Assembly (NCBI GenBank): GCA_023136715.1
Contig: JAGLQT010000130.1
Span: 1-5,804 of the forward strand
DNA: 5,804 nt
Direction: 5' to 3'
DNA from: Gammaproteobacteria bacterium
GTDB taxonomy: Bacteria; Pseudomonadota; Gammaproteobacteria; SZUA-229
Position 1 is the first letter of the stretch. Each line of letters opens with the position of its first letter. This document shows, piece after piece, positions 1 through 5,804 of this stretch. Both the position numbers and the translations under genes were made by a program. The notes beneath the pieces are model-generated. The model had not been told where the DNA came from. It was given only the letters and a program-made list of their open reading frames with translations, and ran no database searches.

Positions 1-1702
1 CAGAACCTTCGAGATATAAATCAGCAGGGAATGGCAGGCTGTCGCGTTGATCAAGAACGCAGGCGTGTGTTACGCCAGAATCAAACCACACGTCTAATGT
101 GTCGGTTGTTTTTTCATAGTTTTCAGCATCGTTACCAATGAGCTCATTGGCTTCGAGTTCAAACCAGGCTTCAATGCCTTCCTGCTCGATACGTTTTGCA
201 ATGGTTTCAATCAATGTGTTTGTGTCTGGGTGAAGCTCGCCAGTTTCTTTATGAACAAACAATGTAATTGGAGTGCCCCAGGTGCGCTGTCTTGAGATGC
301 ACCAGTCGGGACGACTCTTGATCATTGTTTCAATGCGAGCCTGCCCCCAATCAGGAATCCATTGTGTTTTTTCAACTTCCTGTAATGCATGATCGCGAAG
401 TCCATTTTGTTCCATGCTGATAAACCACTGTGGTGTGGCACGGAAAATGATCGGTGTTTTATGGCGCCAGCAACAGGGGTAACTGTGCTGCATTTTTTCA
501 TGTTTGAGCAGTACGCCATTTTCTTTTAGTGTTTCAAGAATAACGGCATTGGCTTTATGAACATGAACACCGGCAAATAATTCTGTGTCGGGCAGGAAAA
601 CACCGTTGCTGCCAACCGGGTTATACACTTCCAGATCATAGCGAAGGCCGACAACGTAATCGTCCTGGCCGTGGCCGGGTGCCGTATGCACTGCGCCGGT
701 ACCGGCCTCGGTAGTAACGTGGTCGCCGAGAATAACGGGAACCTGCTTGTCGTAGAAAGGATGTTGCAGTAACAGGTTTTCTAACTGCTGGCCCGTACAG
801 GAACCTAGTACGGAGTGTTGTTCAAAACCATAACGTTGCAAAGCACTTTCTGCCAAAGTTTCTTCGAGCAAAAGTCGAGCAGGACCATTGGCTGTTGTCA
901 CCTGAATTAATTGATAATTGAAATCGGGGTGCAAACAAACGGCCTGATTCGCAGGTAATGTCCAGGGTGTGGTTGTCCAGATAATTGCAGAAATGTCGCC
1001 TTCACCTTTGCCGACACTATCGCAAGCTTCAAGAAATGCCTGTTCATCAATCGCCTTAAACATAACGTCAATGGCTGGAGATTCTTTGTCCTGATACTCA
1101 ACTTCAGCTTCAGCCAGTGCTGAACCACAATCCAGACACCAGTGCACGGGTTTGCTGCCTTTGTGCAAATGGCCTTTCTCGACAACTTTACCGAGTGAGC
1201 GAACAATGTCGGCTTCGAATTTGTAGTCCATGGTGAGATAGGGTTTATCCCAGTCGCCGAGTACGCCGAGACGAATAAAATCTTTGCGCTGGCCATCTAC
1301 CTGTTTTGCGGCGTATTCACGACATTTCTGGCGGAAAGTTTTTGCATCAACCTTAACGCCAGCCTTGCCGATTTTTTTCTCGACCATTAATTCAATCGGC
1401 AAACCGTGGCAGTCCCAGCCGGGTACATAACGCGCGTCAAAGCCATCAATGGTTTTACTTTTGATGATGATGTCTTTGAGGATTTTGTTTACCGCGTGAC
1501 CAATATGAATATCGCCGTTAGCGTAAGGAGGGCCGTCGTGTAGTACAAAGGTTGGACGGCCTTTACGGGCTTCACGAATCTGTTTGTACAAGCCCTCACT
1601 GTCCCAGTTTTTCAATGTTTCTGGTTCGCGGTTGGCAAGGTTGCCGCGCATCGGAAAAGCGGTGTGCGGCAAATTGAGTGTTGGCTTGTAGTCAGTTGTC
1701 AT
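1..1702 (-). CDS. ileS: Isoleucyl-tRNA synthetase (IleS), 3' end cut by window
   Basis: Cytoplasmic class I aminoacyl-tRNA synthetase that activates isoleucine with ATP and charges tRNA-Ile. It also edits mischarged valine. The frame is open from the ATG at 1700-1702 to the window edge, giving 567 residues with no stop or frameshift. Visible motifs are DGPPYANG followed by the ATP-binding HIGH at residues 66-69, the CP1 editing-domain threonine run WTTTPWTLPAN near 242-252, GTGAVHTAPGHGQDDY with editing His339 and Asp348 (E. coli H333 and D342), WCISRQRTWG at 467-476, and DVWFDSG at 537-543. It ends in YLEGS, whose Glu565 matches the adenylate-binding Glu561 of E. coli. KMSKS, the anticodon-binding domain and the C-terminal zinc site lie outside; the family is about 940 residues. 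The N-terminus MTTDYKPTLNLPHTAFPMR fits the family, which fixes the start, although no Shine-Dalgarno sequence precedes it. It is probably cotranscribed with ribF, 17 nt upstream. Confidence 0.98.
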   Translation of the reverse strand, partial: MTTDYKPTLNLPHTAFPMRGNLANREPETLKNWDSEGLYKQIREARKGRPTFVLHDGPPYANGDIHIGHAVNKILKDIIIKSKTIDGFDARYVPGWDCHGLPIELMVEKKIGKAGVKVDAKTFRQKCREYAAKQVDGQRKDFIRLGVLGDWDKPYLTMDYKFEADIVRSLGKVVEKGHLHKGSKPVHWCLDCGSALAEAEVEYQDKESPAIDVMFKAIDEQAFLEACDSVGKGEGDISAIIWTTTPWTLPANQAVCLHPDFNYQLIQVTTANGPARLLLEETLAESALQRYGFEQHSVLGSCTGQQLENLLLQHPFYDKQVPVILGDHVTTEAGTGAVHTAPGHGQDDYVVGLRYDLEVYNPVGSNGVFLPDTELFAGVHVHKANAVILETLKENGVLLKHEKMQHSYPCCWRHKTPIIFRATPQWFISMEQNGLRDHALQEVEKTQWIPDWGQARIETMIKSRPDWCISRQRTWGTPITLFVHKETGELHPDTNTLIETIAKRIEQEGIEAWFELEANELIGNDAENYEKTTDTLDVWFDSGVTHACVLDQRDSLPFPADLYLEGS

Positions 1703-1719
1703 TTTATTTTGCTGTAATG

Positions 1720-2667
1720 TTAATTGTTCGTCAGGCCGTGCCATTCACGTGCTTTATGGCAGTCGAGCTGAATCTGATTCTTGAGTGCATCGAAAGACTC
1801 AAATTTTTTCTCATCGCGTATTCTGTCATGAAAGGAAACGCAGATATTTTGTCCATAAATGTCCTGATCAAAATCGAACAAATGGACTTCAATTCGTACG
1901 TGATCACCTTCGACCGTTGGCCGGTATCCCACATTGGCAATGCCTTTCACCGCGCCTAATGTACCGGAATGGATGGTAACAGAATATACCCCTTGTAGAG
2001 GGGTGCTGGGGCGATGAAGGTGAATATTTGCGGTTGGAAATCCGATGGTGCGCCCGCGTTTGTCGCCGTGAGCGACACGGCCACAAATCTGATAATCCCT
2101 GCCCAGCATATTTTTACAGGCTTTCAGATCGCCTGAGACCAGGGCTTCACGTACTCTGGTGCTGCTGATGCGTGTCTCATCCATGTGGTGGGTGTCTAAT
2201 GTGTCGACTTCAAACCCGTGTTTGGCGCCGTATTCCTGCAGTAGTTGCAGGTTGCCCTTACGGTCGTGCCCGAACTGAAAATCATCACCGATCACCAGTG
2301 CCTTGATGGCCAGTTTTTCGACGAGGATCTTTTCGATGAATTCCACTGCTGTCATAGAACTCAGCTCATTGTTGAATTTCATCAATAGTACATAATCGGG
2401 GCAGAACACCGGCGAATAACTGGCCAGCGCAATCAGCTTGTCGCGGGTATTCATTAATCGTGGACGGTCGAGACCGCCAGCGAAGAATTCGTGCGGTAAT
2501 GGGTCGAAGCTCATCATACAGCGTTTAAGCTGGTTCTTTTCGGCGACCTCATCCAGCAACCTGAGTAGTGCCTGATGACCAAGATGAAGGCCATCGAAGT
2601 TACCTATGGTTAAGGCGCAACCGCGGTGGCTCTGTTTAAGATTGTGGATGCCTCTGATTAAATGCAT
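1720..2667 (-). CDS. ribF: Bifunctional riboflavin kinase / FAD synthetase (RibF)
   Basis: Cytoplasmic enzyme that phosphorylates riboflavin to FMN and then adenylylates FMN to FAD. At 315 residues it is full length (family about 310-315). The N-terminal FMN adenylyltransferase domain (about 15-185) shows LTIGNFDGLHLGH with the nucleotidyltransferase HxGH-type motif at 28-31, GDDFQFGHDRKGN at 127-139 and ISSTRVR at 167-173. The C-terminal flavokinase domain (about 186-310) shows GRVAHGDKRGRTIGFPTAN, with the kinase PTAN motif at 211-214, and RIEVHLFDF with the probable catalytic-base Glu260. The ATG start gives the family-typical MHLIRGIHNL. It lies 4 nt after the murJ stop without a clear Shine-Dalgarno sequence, so translational coupling to murJ is inferred. 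ileS follows 17 nt downstream. Nothing is missing or unusual. Confidence 0.98.
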   Translation of the reverse strand: MHLIRGIHNLKQSHRGCALTIGNFDGLHLGHQALLRLLDEVAEKNQLKRCMMSFDPLPHEFFAGGLDRPRLMNTRDKLIALASYSPVFCPDYVLLMKFNNELSSMTAVEFIEKILVEKLAIKALVIGDDFQFGHDRKGNLQLLQEYGAKHGFEVDTLDTHHMDETRISSTRVREALVSGDLKACKNMLGRDYQICGRVAHGDKRGRTIGFPTANIHLHRPSTPLQGVYSVTIHSGTLGAVKGIANVGYRPTVEGDHVRIEVHLFDFDQDIYGQNICVSFHDRIRDEKKFESFDALKNQIQLDCHKAREWHGLTNN

Positions 2668-2671
2668 TTTT

Positions 2672-4228
2672 TTAAGATCGTTTTAACTGAGCCGGGCGTA
2701 AACCCGCCAGCATTAATGTTGCAAAGTAAATTATTATGGCCAGAGTGATGATGCCAGCAATATGCCTGATCCGCTCAATAATAGTCCAGTCTGTCCATTG
2801 GGGTAGTTCAGGTGTGATCCACAAAATAACGGCTGCCATGGCAGCACCGGCTATTGTAATCTGTGTCAGTAATTTAGCCCAACCTTTCATGGGCTGAAAA
2901 ACCTCAATTCGTCGTAAGCCACGATAAAGCATGAAGGCATTTAAATAAGCTGAGCAGCTAGTGGCTAATGCCAGACCTACGTGGGGCGCTTCGTAGTTGT
3001 ACATCACCAGTGGTACGACGAATAAAATGTTGAGAGCCATGTTGCTGACCATAGCAATAATGCCTATGCGTACTGGTGTTTTTGTATCCTGACGTGCATA
3101 GAAGCCGGGCGCCAATATCTTGATCAGGATAAAAGCGGGCAAGCCGGCGATATAAGCCATCAGACTTAAACTGGCGAGGTAAGTGTCTGAAGTTGAGAAC
3201 TCGCCATATTGAAATAAGGTAGCCAGTACCGGCGCAGCTAGTATAAATAAGCCGATGCATGCTGGTATAGCGATAATCAATACTAGCCGGATAGCCCAGT
3301 TCAGAGTCTGGTTGAATTCATCGACTGAGTTGCGCGCATGTTGCTTGGATAAAGCGGGCAGAATTACGGTGGCGATGGCAATGCCAAAAATACCCAGAGG
3401 GAACTCAAGTAGGCGGTCAGAGTAATACAGCCAGCTCACGCTACCAACGACCAGAAAAGAGGCGATGACGGTATCGAGCAGTAAATTAATTTGCGCTACT
3501 GAGGAGCCGATGACGGCGGGTAGCATCAGCTTGAGTATTTTTGAAACGCCATCATGGTGGTGCTTGAATTGAGGTTTAGGGATTAGTCCGAGTTTTTTCA
3601 GAAATGGAAGCTGAAATAGAAACTGTAATAAACCTGCTAGTGCCACGCCCCATGCGAGCGCCATTAAAGGTTCATCGAGCATCGGTGATAGCCAGATGGC
3701 TGCAGCAATCATGCAAAGATTGAGTAGCACGGGTGTGAAAGCGGGCACTGAAAACTGGTTAAAGCTGTTGAGTATGCCGCCAGCGAAAGCAGTCAGAGCG
3801 ATAAAGAATAAATAGGAGAATGTGATGTTCAGCATGTCAGCTGTGAGCTGGAAGCGTTCAGGATCATCGTGGAAGCCGGGTGCGAATAACCAGACCAGCG
3901 CGGGTGCGGCGAGTGAGCCGATGATGGTTATTAATAACAGGATGCCGCCCAGTTTTCCGGCGACATGGTTGATCAGGTCCTGCAGTTCCTCGCGGCTGCG
4001 TTTCTCCTTATATTCAGAAAATACCGGGACAAAAGCCTGCGAGAAAGCACCTTCTGCAAAAAGGCGGCGCATAAAGTTAGGAATCTTGAAGGCAACCAGA
4101 AAAGCATCGGTGCCACCACTGGCACCAAAAAGCGTTGCCAGCGTGATGTCACGCAGCAAACCGAAGATTCGGGAAAGCAGGGTCATGCTGCCTACAACGA
4201 GGGAGGATTGCAGCAACTTGGCGCTCAG
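2672..4228 (-). CDS. murJ: Lipid II flippase MurJ (MviN family), probable CTG start
   Basis: Inner-membrane MOP-superfamily transporter that moves lipid II from the cytoplasmic to the periplasmic face for peptidoglycan synthesis. Hydrophobic segments run through the whole protein, consistent with the 14 helices of the family. Conserved charged positions are present: SRIFGLLRD (Arg20 and Arg26, E. coli R18 and R24), GTDAF (Asp41, E. coli D39), FMRRLFAEGAFSQAFVP (Arg54, E. coli R52) and YYSDRLLEFPLGIFGIA in the middle helices. The in-frame upstream stop is at 4250-4252, with no ATG or GTG between it and the mature sequence. The TTG at 4214-4216 would give 514 residues but sits 19 nt after the only good Shine-Dalgarno sequence. 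CTG at 4226-4228 lies 7 nt after AAAGGAG and gives MSAKLLQSSLVVGSMTLLSR, very like known MurJ N-termini, at 518 residues. I therefore chose CTG; TTG at 4216 is the alternative. First gene of the murJ-ribF-ileS run. Confidence 0.96.
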   Translation of the reverse strand: MSAKLLQSSLVVGSMTLLSRIFGLLRDITLATLFGASGGTDAFLVAFKIPNFMRRLFAEGAFSQAFVPVFSEYKEKRSREELQDLINHVAGKLGGILLLITIIGSLAAPALVWLFAPGFHDDPERFQLTADMLNITFSYLFFIALTAFAGGILNSFNQFSVPAFTPVLLNLCMIAAAIWLSPMLDEPLMALAWGVALAGLLQFLFQLPFLKKLGLIPKPQFKHHHDGVSKILKLMLPAVIGSSVAQINLLLDTVIASFLVVGSVSWLYYSDRLLEFPLGIFGIAIATVILPALSKQHARNSVDEFNQTLNWAIRLVLIIAIPACIGLFILAAPVLATLFQYGEFSTSDTYLASLSLMAYIAGLPAFILIKILAPGFYARQDTKTPVRIGIIAMVSNMALNILFVVPLVMYNYEAPHVGLALATSCSAYLNAFMLYRGLRRIEVFQPMKGWAKLLTQITIAGAAMAAVILWITPELPQWTDWTIIERIRHIAGIITLAIIIYFATLMLAGLRPAQLKRS

Positions 4229-4235
4229 TTTCGTG

Positions 4236-4242
4236 CTCCTTT
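4236..4242 (-). promoter_or_regulatory. Strong Shine-Dalgarno sequence for murJ
   Basis: The minus strand reads AAAGGAG here, followed by the 7-nt spacer CACGAAA and then CTG. This is the strongest ribosome binding site in the window. Its spacing is ideal for the CTG at 4226-4228 and too long for the TTG at 4214-4216, so it decides the start call for murJ. Confidence 0.75.
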
Positions 4243-4287
4243 CATAAGGTTATGTGGATTTTTGATAAAATATGCCATGAAAGGTGC

Positions 4288-4293
4288 ATTCTA
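4288..4293 (-). promoter_or_regulatory. Candidate -10 element for murJ-ribF-ileS
   Basis: The minus strand reads TAGAAT here, matching the sigma-70 -10 consensus at five of six positions and lying about 60 nt before the murJ start. A TTGTCA that resembles a -35 lies only 12 nt upstream, which is too close for a normal spacer, so the -35 is unresolved. AT-rich TATTTT at 4267-4272 is another possible -10. This is a weak call. Confidence 0.25.
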
Positions 4294-4304
4294 TCGAATT
4301 TAGG

Positions 4305-4333
4305 TTGACAAAACCGGCTAAAACTGGCATTTT
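4305..4333 (+). promoter_or_regulatory. Sigma-70 promoter of rpsT with GC-rich discriminator
   Basis: A perfect -35 TTGACA lies at 4305-4310. After 17 nt comes CATTTT at 4328-4333, a 3-of-6 match to the -10 that is helped by an extended -10 TGG at 4325-4327. The bases after the -10 (ACGCGC, 4334-4339) form a GC-rich discriminator, as in stringently controlled ribosomal promoters. Transcription would start near 4340, giving a leader of roughly 28 nt before the GTG start. The spacer contains two imperfect 8-nt copies, AAACCGGC and AAACTGGC, 10 nt apart. Confidence 0.65.
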
Positions 4334-4367
4334 ACGCGCTCTTTTTTAGATAGACAGGTTTTTATTC

Positions 4368-4628
4368 GTGGCAAATTCAGCTTCAGCAAAAAAGCGCGCT
4401 CGTCAGGCAGTAGTACGTCGTACTCGTAACGTGGGTGAACGCTCAATGATGCGCACATGCATCAAGAAAGTTTATTATTCAATCGACGCTGGTGATAAAG
4501 CAGCGGCTGAGACAGCATACAAAGAAGCTTGTCCTGTGATCGATCGTATGGCGGGTAAAGGCCTGATCCACATGAACAAAGCAGCTCGTCATAAGAGCAG
4601 AATGAATAACAATATTCGCGGAATGTAA
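4368..4628 (+). CDS. rpsT: 30S ribosomal protein S20
   Basis: Small basic protein that binds 16S rRNA in the body of the 30S subunit and assists its assembly. It has 86 residues (E. coli 87). The family signature is clear at both ends: MANSASAKKRARQA at the N-terminus and HMNKAARHKSRMN near the C-terminus, joined by predicted helices with SIDAGDKAAAETAYKEA and PVIDRMAGKGLIH, close to Pseudomonas-type S20. The start is GTG at 4368, preceded only by a weak CAGG Shine-Dalgarno sequence at 4355-4358. E. coli rpsT likewise starts with a non-ATG codon (TTG), and that weak start is known to be part of autogenous translational control by S20; a similar mechanism here is inferred. It is a monocistronic plus-strand gene with its own promoter, divergent from murJ and convergent with proB. 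Confidence 0.97.
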   Translation: MANSASAKKRARQAVVRRTRNVGERSMMRTCIKKVYYSIDAGDKAAAETAYKEACPVIDRMAGKGLIHMNKAARHKSRMNNNIRGM

Positions 4629-4661
4629 GCCTGTCATATAGACAAGATTTGCATCAGCAAT

Positions 4662-4689
4662 AAAAAAGCCGGTTAATGCCGGCTTTTTT
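4662..4689. terminator. Bidirectional intrinsic terminator shared by rpsT and proB
   Basis: Six A (4662-4667), GCCGG (4668-4672), a six-base loop TTAATG, CCGGC (4679-4683) and six T (4684-4689). The stem is perfect and A/T runs flank both sides, so the RNA hairpin plus U-tract forms on either strand. It lies 33 nt after the rpsT stop and 25 nt after the proB stop, between two convergent genes, and should end both transcripts. Confidence 0.93.
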
Positions 4690-4714
4690 ATTGGCTGCTC
4701 ACAAAGTTAAATAG

Positions 4715-5804
4715 CTATAACAACACTAGGTTGTCTCGATGGATCAATTCAGGTTCATCAATATATCCCAGCAGGTTTTCTATCTCGCTACTGGCTTTGC
4801 CTTTGATGAGTTCAACTTCTGCAGCCGCGTAATTCACCAGCCCTCGGGCAATTTCGTTGCCCTCGGCATTCAGGCAGCTAACTACATCACCACGCTGGAA
4901 TGCGCCAGAGACTTTGCTGACGCCAACAGCAAGTAGGCTGTTTTCGCTCAATGCTCGACAGGCGCCGGCATCGAGCTGCAGGCTGCCCTGCACTTTAAGC
5001 TGGCTCGCCAGCCATTGCTTGCGGGTGGCGATGGGGTTGCTGTCGGCGGTGAGCAGCGTGCCCAGTGTTTCGTTGCCTGCAATTTTGAGTAATACGTTCT
5101 CTTCTGCGCCCGAAGCGATCAGTGTAGCCGCGCCAGATCTCGCTGCCAGTTGTGCAGCGGTAATTTTGGTGCGCATACCACCGCAGCCCAGGCAGCCACC
5201 ATCACCGGCAACTTCCAGTAGCTCGGGATTGGAAGCGTGAGAGCTGGAAATTAGTTCAGCATCATCGTTGCTTCTGGGGTCCTTGTTGAAGACGCCCTGC
5301 TGGTCGGTGAGAATAATGACCGCATCGGCTTCCACCAGATTGGCAACCAGTGCCGCTAGTGTGTCATTGTCACCAAAACGAATCTCATCCGTGGCAACGG
5401 TATCATTTTCATTGATGATGGGGATCGCGCCTAGTGAGAGCAGTGTACGCAGGGTGCTACGTGCGTTCAGGTAGCGTTGTCGGTCGGACAGGTCTTCGTG
5501 AGTGAGCAGTACCTGTGCGGTGTGGATATTATGTTGCTGGAAGCAGGATTCGAATTGCTGGATCAACCCCATTTGGCCTAGTGCCGCTGCTGCCTGAAGT
5601 TTGTGCAAAGCGTGAGGGCGTTTGTTCCAGCCCATTCTGGCCATGCCCTCAGCGACAGCGCCGGATGATACTAGTAGAATTTCTTTGCCCTGATTGCGTA
5701 GTTCAGCGATTTGCTCTGCCCAGCCCTGCATGGCTTTGGTGTCCAGTCCCTGGCCCTCATTAGTGATCAACGAGCTACCAATTTTGATAACCCAGCGTTT
5801 TGAT
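4715..5804 (-). CDS. proB: Glutamate 5-kinase (ProB), 5' end cut by window
   Basis: Cytoplasmic enzyme that phosphorylates L-glutamate to glutamyl 5-phosphate, the first and normally proline-inhibited step of proline synthesis. The frame is open to the right edge and gives 362 residues (E. coli 367 in full), so probably only a few to about fifteen N-terminal residues are missing. The amino acid kinase domain (about 1-255, window numbering) shows VIKIGSS (Lys7), LLVSSGAVAEG at 43-53, PIINENDTVATDEI from 128, FGDNDTLAAL, LTDQQGVFNKDPRS at 165-178 and GGMRTK at 208-213. A C-terminal PUA domain follows (about 274-357), with GAFQRGDVV and NEIARGLVNY. The stop is TAG. A TTG at 5768-5770 is an internal leucine, since the kinase P-loop segment lies upstream of it. 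In related genomes proB follows the GTPase gene obg, which would lie just beyond the edge. One oddity is a CLGC motif in the glycine-rich loop. Confidence 0.97.
   Translation of the reverse strand, partial: SKRWVIKIGSSLITNEGQGLDTKAMQGWAEQIAELRNQGKEILLVSSGAVAEGMARMGWNKRPHALHKLQAAAALGQMGLIQQFESCFQQHNIHTAQVLLTHEDLSDRQRYLNARSTLRTLLSLGAIPIINENDTVATDEIRFGDNDTLAALVANLVEADAVIILTDQQGVFNKDPRSNDDAELISSSHASNPELLEVAGDGGCLGCGGMRTKITAAQLAARSGAATLIASGAEENVLLKIAGNETLGTLLTADSNPIATRKQWLASQLKVQGSLQLDAGACRALSENSLLAVGVSKVSGAFQRGDVVSCLNAEGNEIARGLVNYAAAEVELIKGKASSEIENLLGYIDEPELIHRDNLVLL

Larger units (their letters stand above)
4229..4367. other. Divergent intergenic region between murJ and rpsT
   Basis: This AT-rich spacer of 139 nt lies between the murJ start (minus) and the rpsT start (plus). 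It must carry promoters for both directions. It contains the rpsT promoter and leader, the murJ ribosome binding site and a weak murJ -10 candidate. No RNA gene, riboswitch-like fold or clear operator palindrome was seen. Confidence 0.8.

Noticed and set aside
907..1296. 129-codon minus-strand open frame inside ileS
   Set aside because: It is out of frame with ileS, whose own frame here encodes the conserved editing region without interruption.
1989..2003. Hairpin CCCCT-N5-AGGGG
   Set aside because: A short stem inside conserved ribF coding sequence with no U-tract; chance is sufficient.
2235..2251. Perfect inverted repeat CCTGCA-N5-TGCAGG
   Set aside because: It lies within ribF and follows from a repeated Leu-Gln coding pattern, with no U-tract or regulatory position.
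3822..4303. Two plus-strand open frames of 141 and 112 codons antisense to murJ
   Set aside because: They lie opposite strongly conserved MurJ codons, overlap each other, run into the divergent promoter region and encode no recognisable protein.
4632..4644. Small inverted repeat TGTC-N5-GACA after rpsT
   Set aside because: Four base pairs only, and the strong terminator follows immediately downstream.
4857..5763. Several plus-strand open frames antisense to proB
   Set aside because: They look like shadows of the proB codon pattern, with no ribosome binding site or conserved domain.
5768..5770. TTG as a start codon for proB
   Set aside because: The frame continues upstream with SKRWVIKIGSS, the conserved N-terminal kinase segment, so the true start is beyond the window.
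1..5804. Mobile elements, CRISPR, tRNA genes or a novel system
   Set aside because: Nearly all the window is accounted for by five conserved housekeeping genes. The remaining spacers total under 300 nt and hold only ordinary expression signals.

Overview
This window looks like an ordinary chromosomal housekeeping region of a gammaproteobacterium. The evidence is the gene order proB | rpsT | murJ-ribF-ileS, which matches the block seen in Pseudomonas and relatives, and protein sequences such as an S20 of the Pseudomonas-like type. E. coli has the shorter version rpsT-ribF-ileS. Base composition is fairly balanced and looks even across the window. I see no insertion sequence, phage gene, CRISPR array, tRNA or rRNA, and no sign of recent transfer. 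The genus cannot be named from this sequence alone.

Layout. On the minus strand, reading right to left from about 4228, there is a tight three-gene run: murJ (lipid II flippase), ribF (riboflavin kinase/FAD synthetase, 4 nt after murJ) and ileS (isoleucyl-tRNA synthetase, 17 nt after ribF). ileS is cut by the left edge of the window just before its KMSKS half. A 139-nt divergent spacer (4229-4367) separates murJ from rpsT (ribosomal protein S20, plus strand). It holds a convincing rpsT promoter with a GC-rich discriminator and a weak candidate -10 for murJ. rpsT and the minus-strand proB (glutamate 5-kinase) converge on one symmetrical A6-stem-T6 hairpin at 4662-4689, which should stop transcription from both sides. 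proB is cut at its 5' end by the right edge, only a few residues short of its start.

Functionally these are growth genes: cell-wall precursor export, flavin cofactor synthesis, tRNA charging, ribosome assembly and proline synthesis. No novel system was found. The best points for a second look are start codons. murJ appears to begin at a rare CTG, placed 7 nt after a strong Shine-Dalgarno sequence. rpsT begins at GTG, in a family where a weak start codon is tied to autogenous control.
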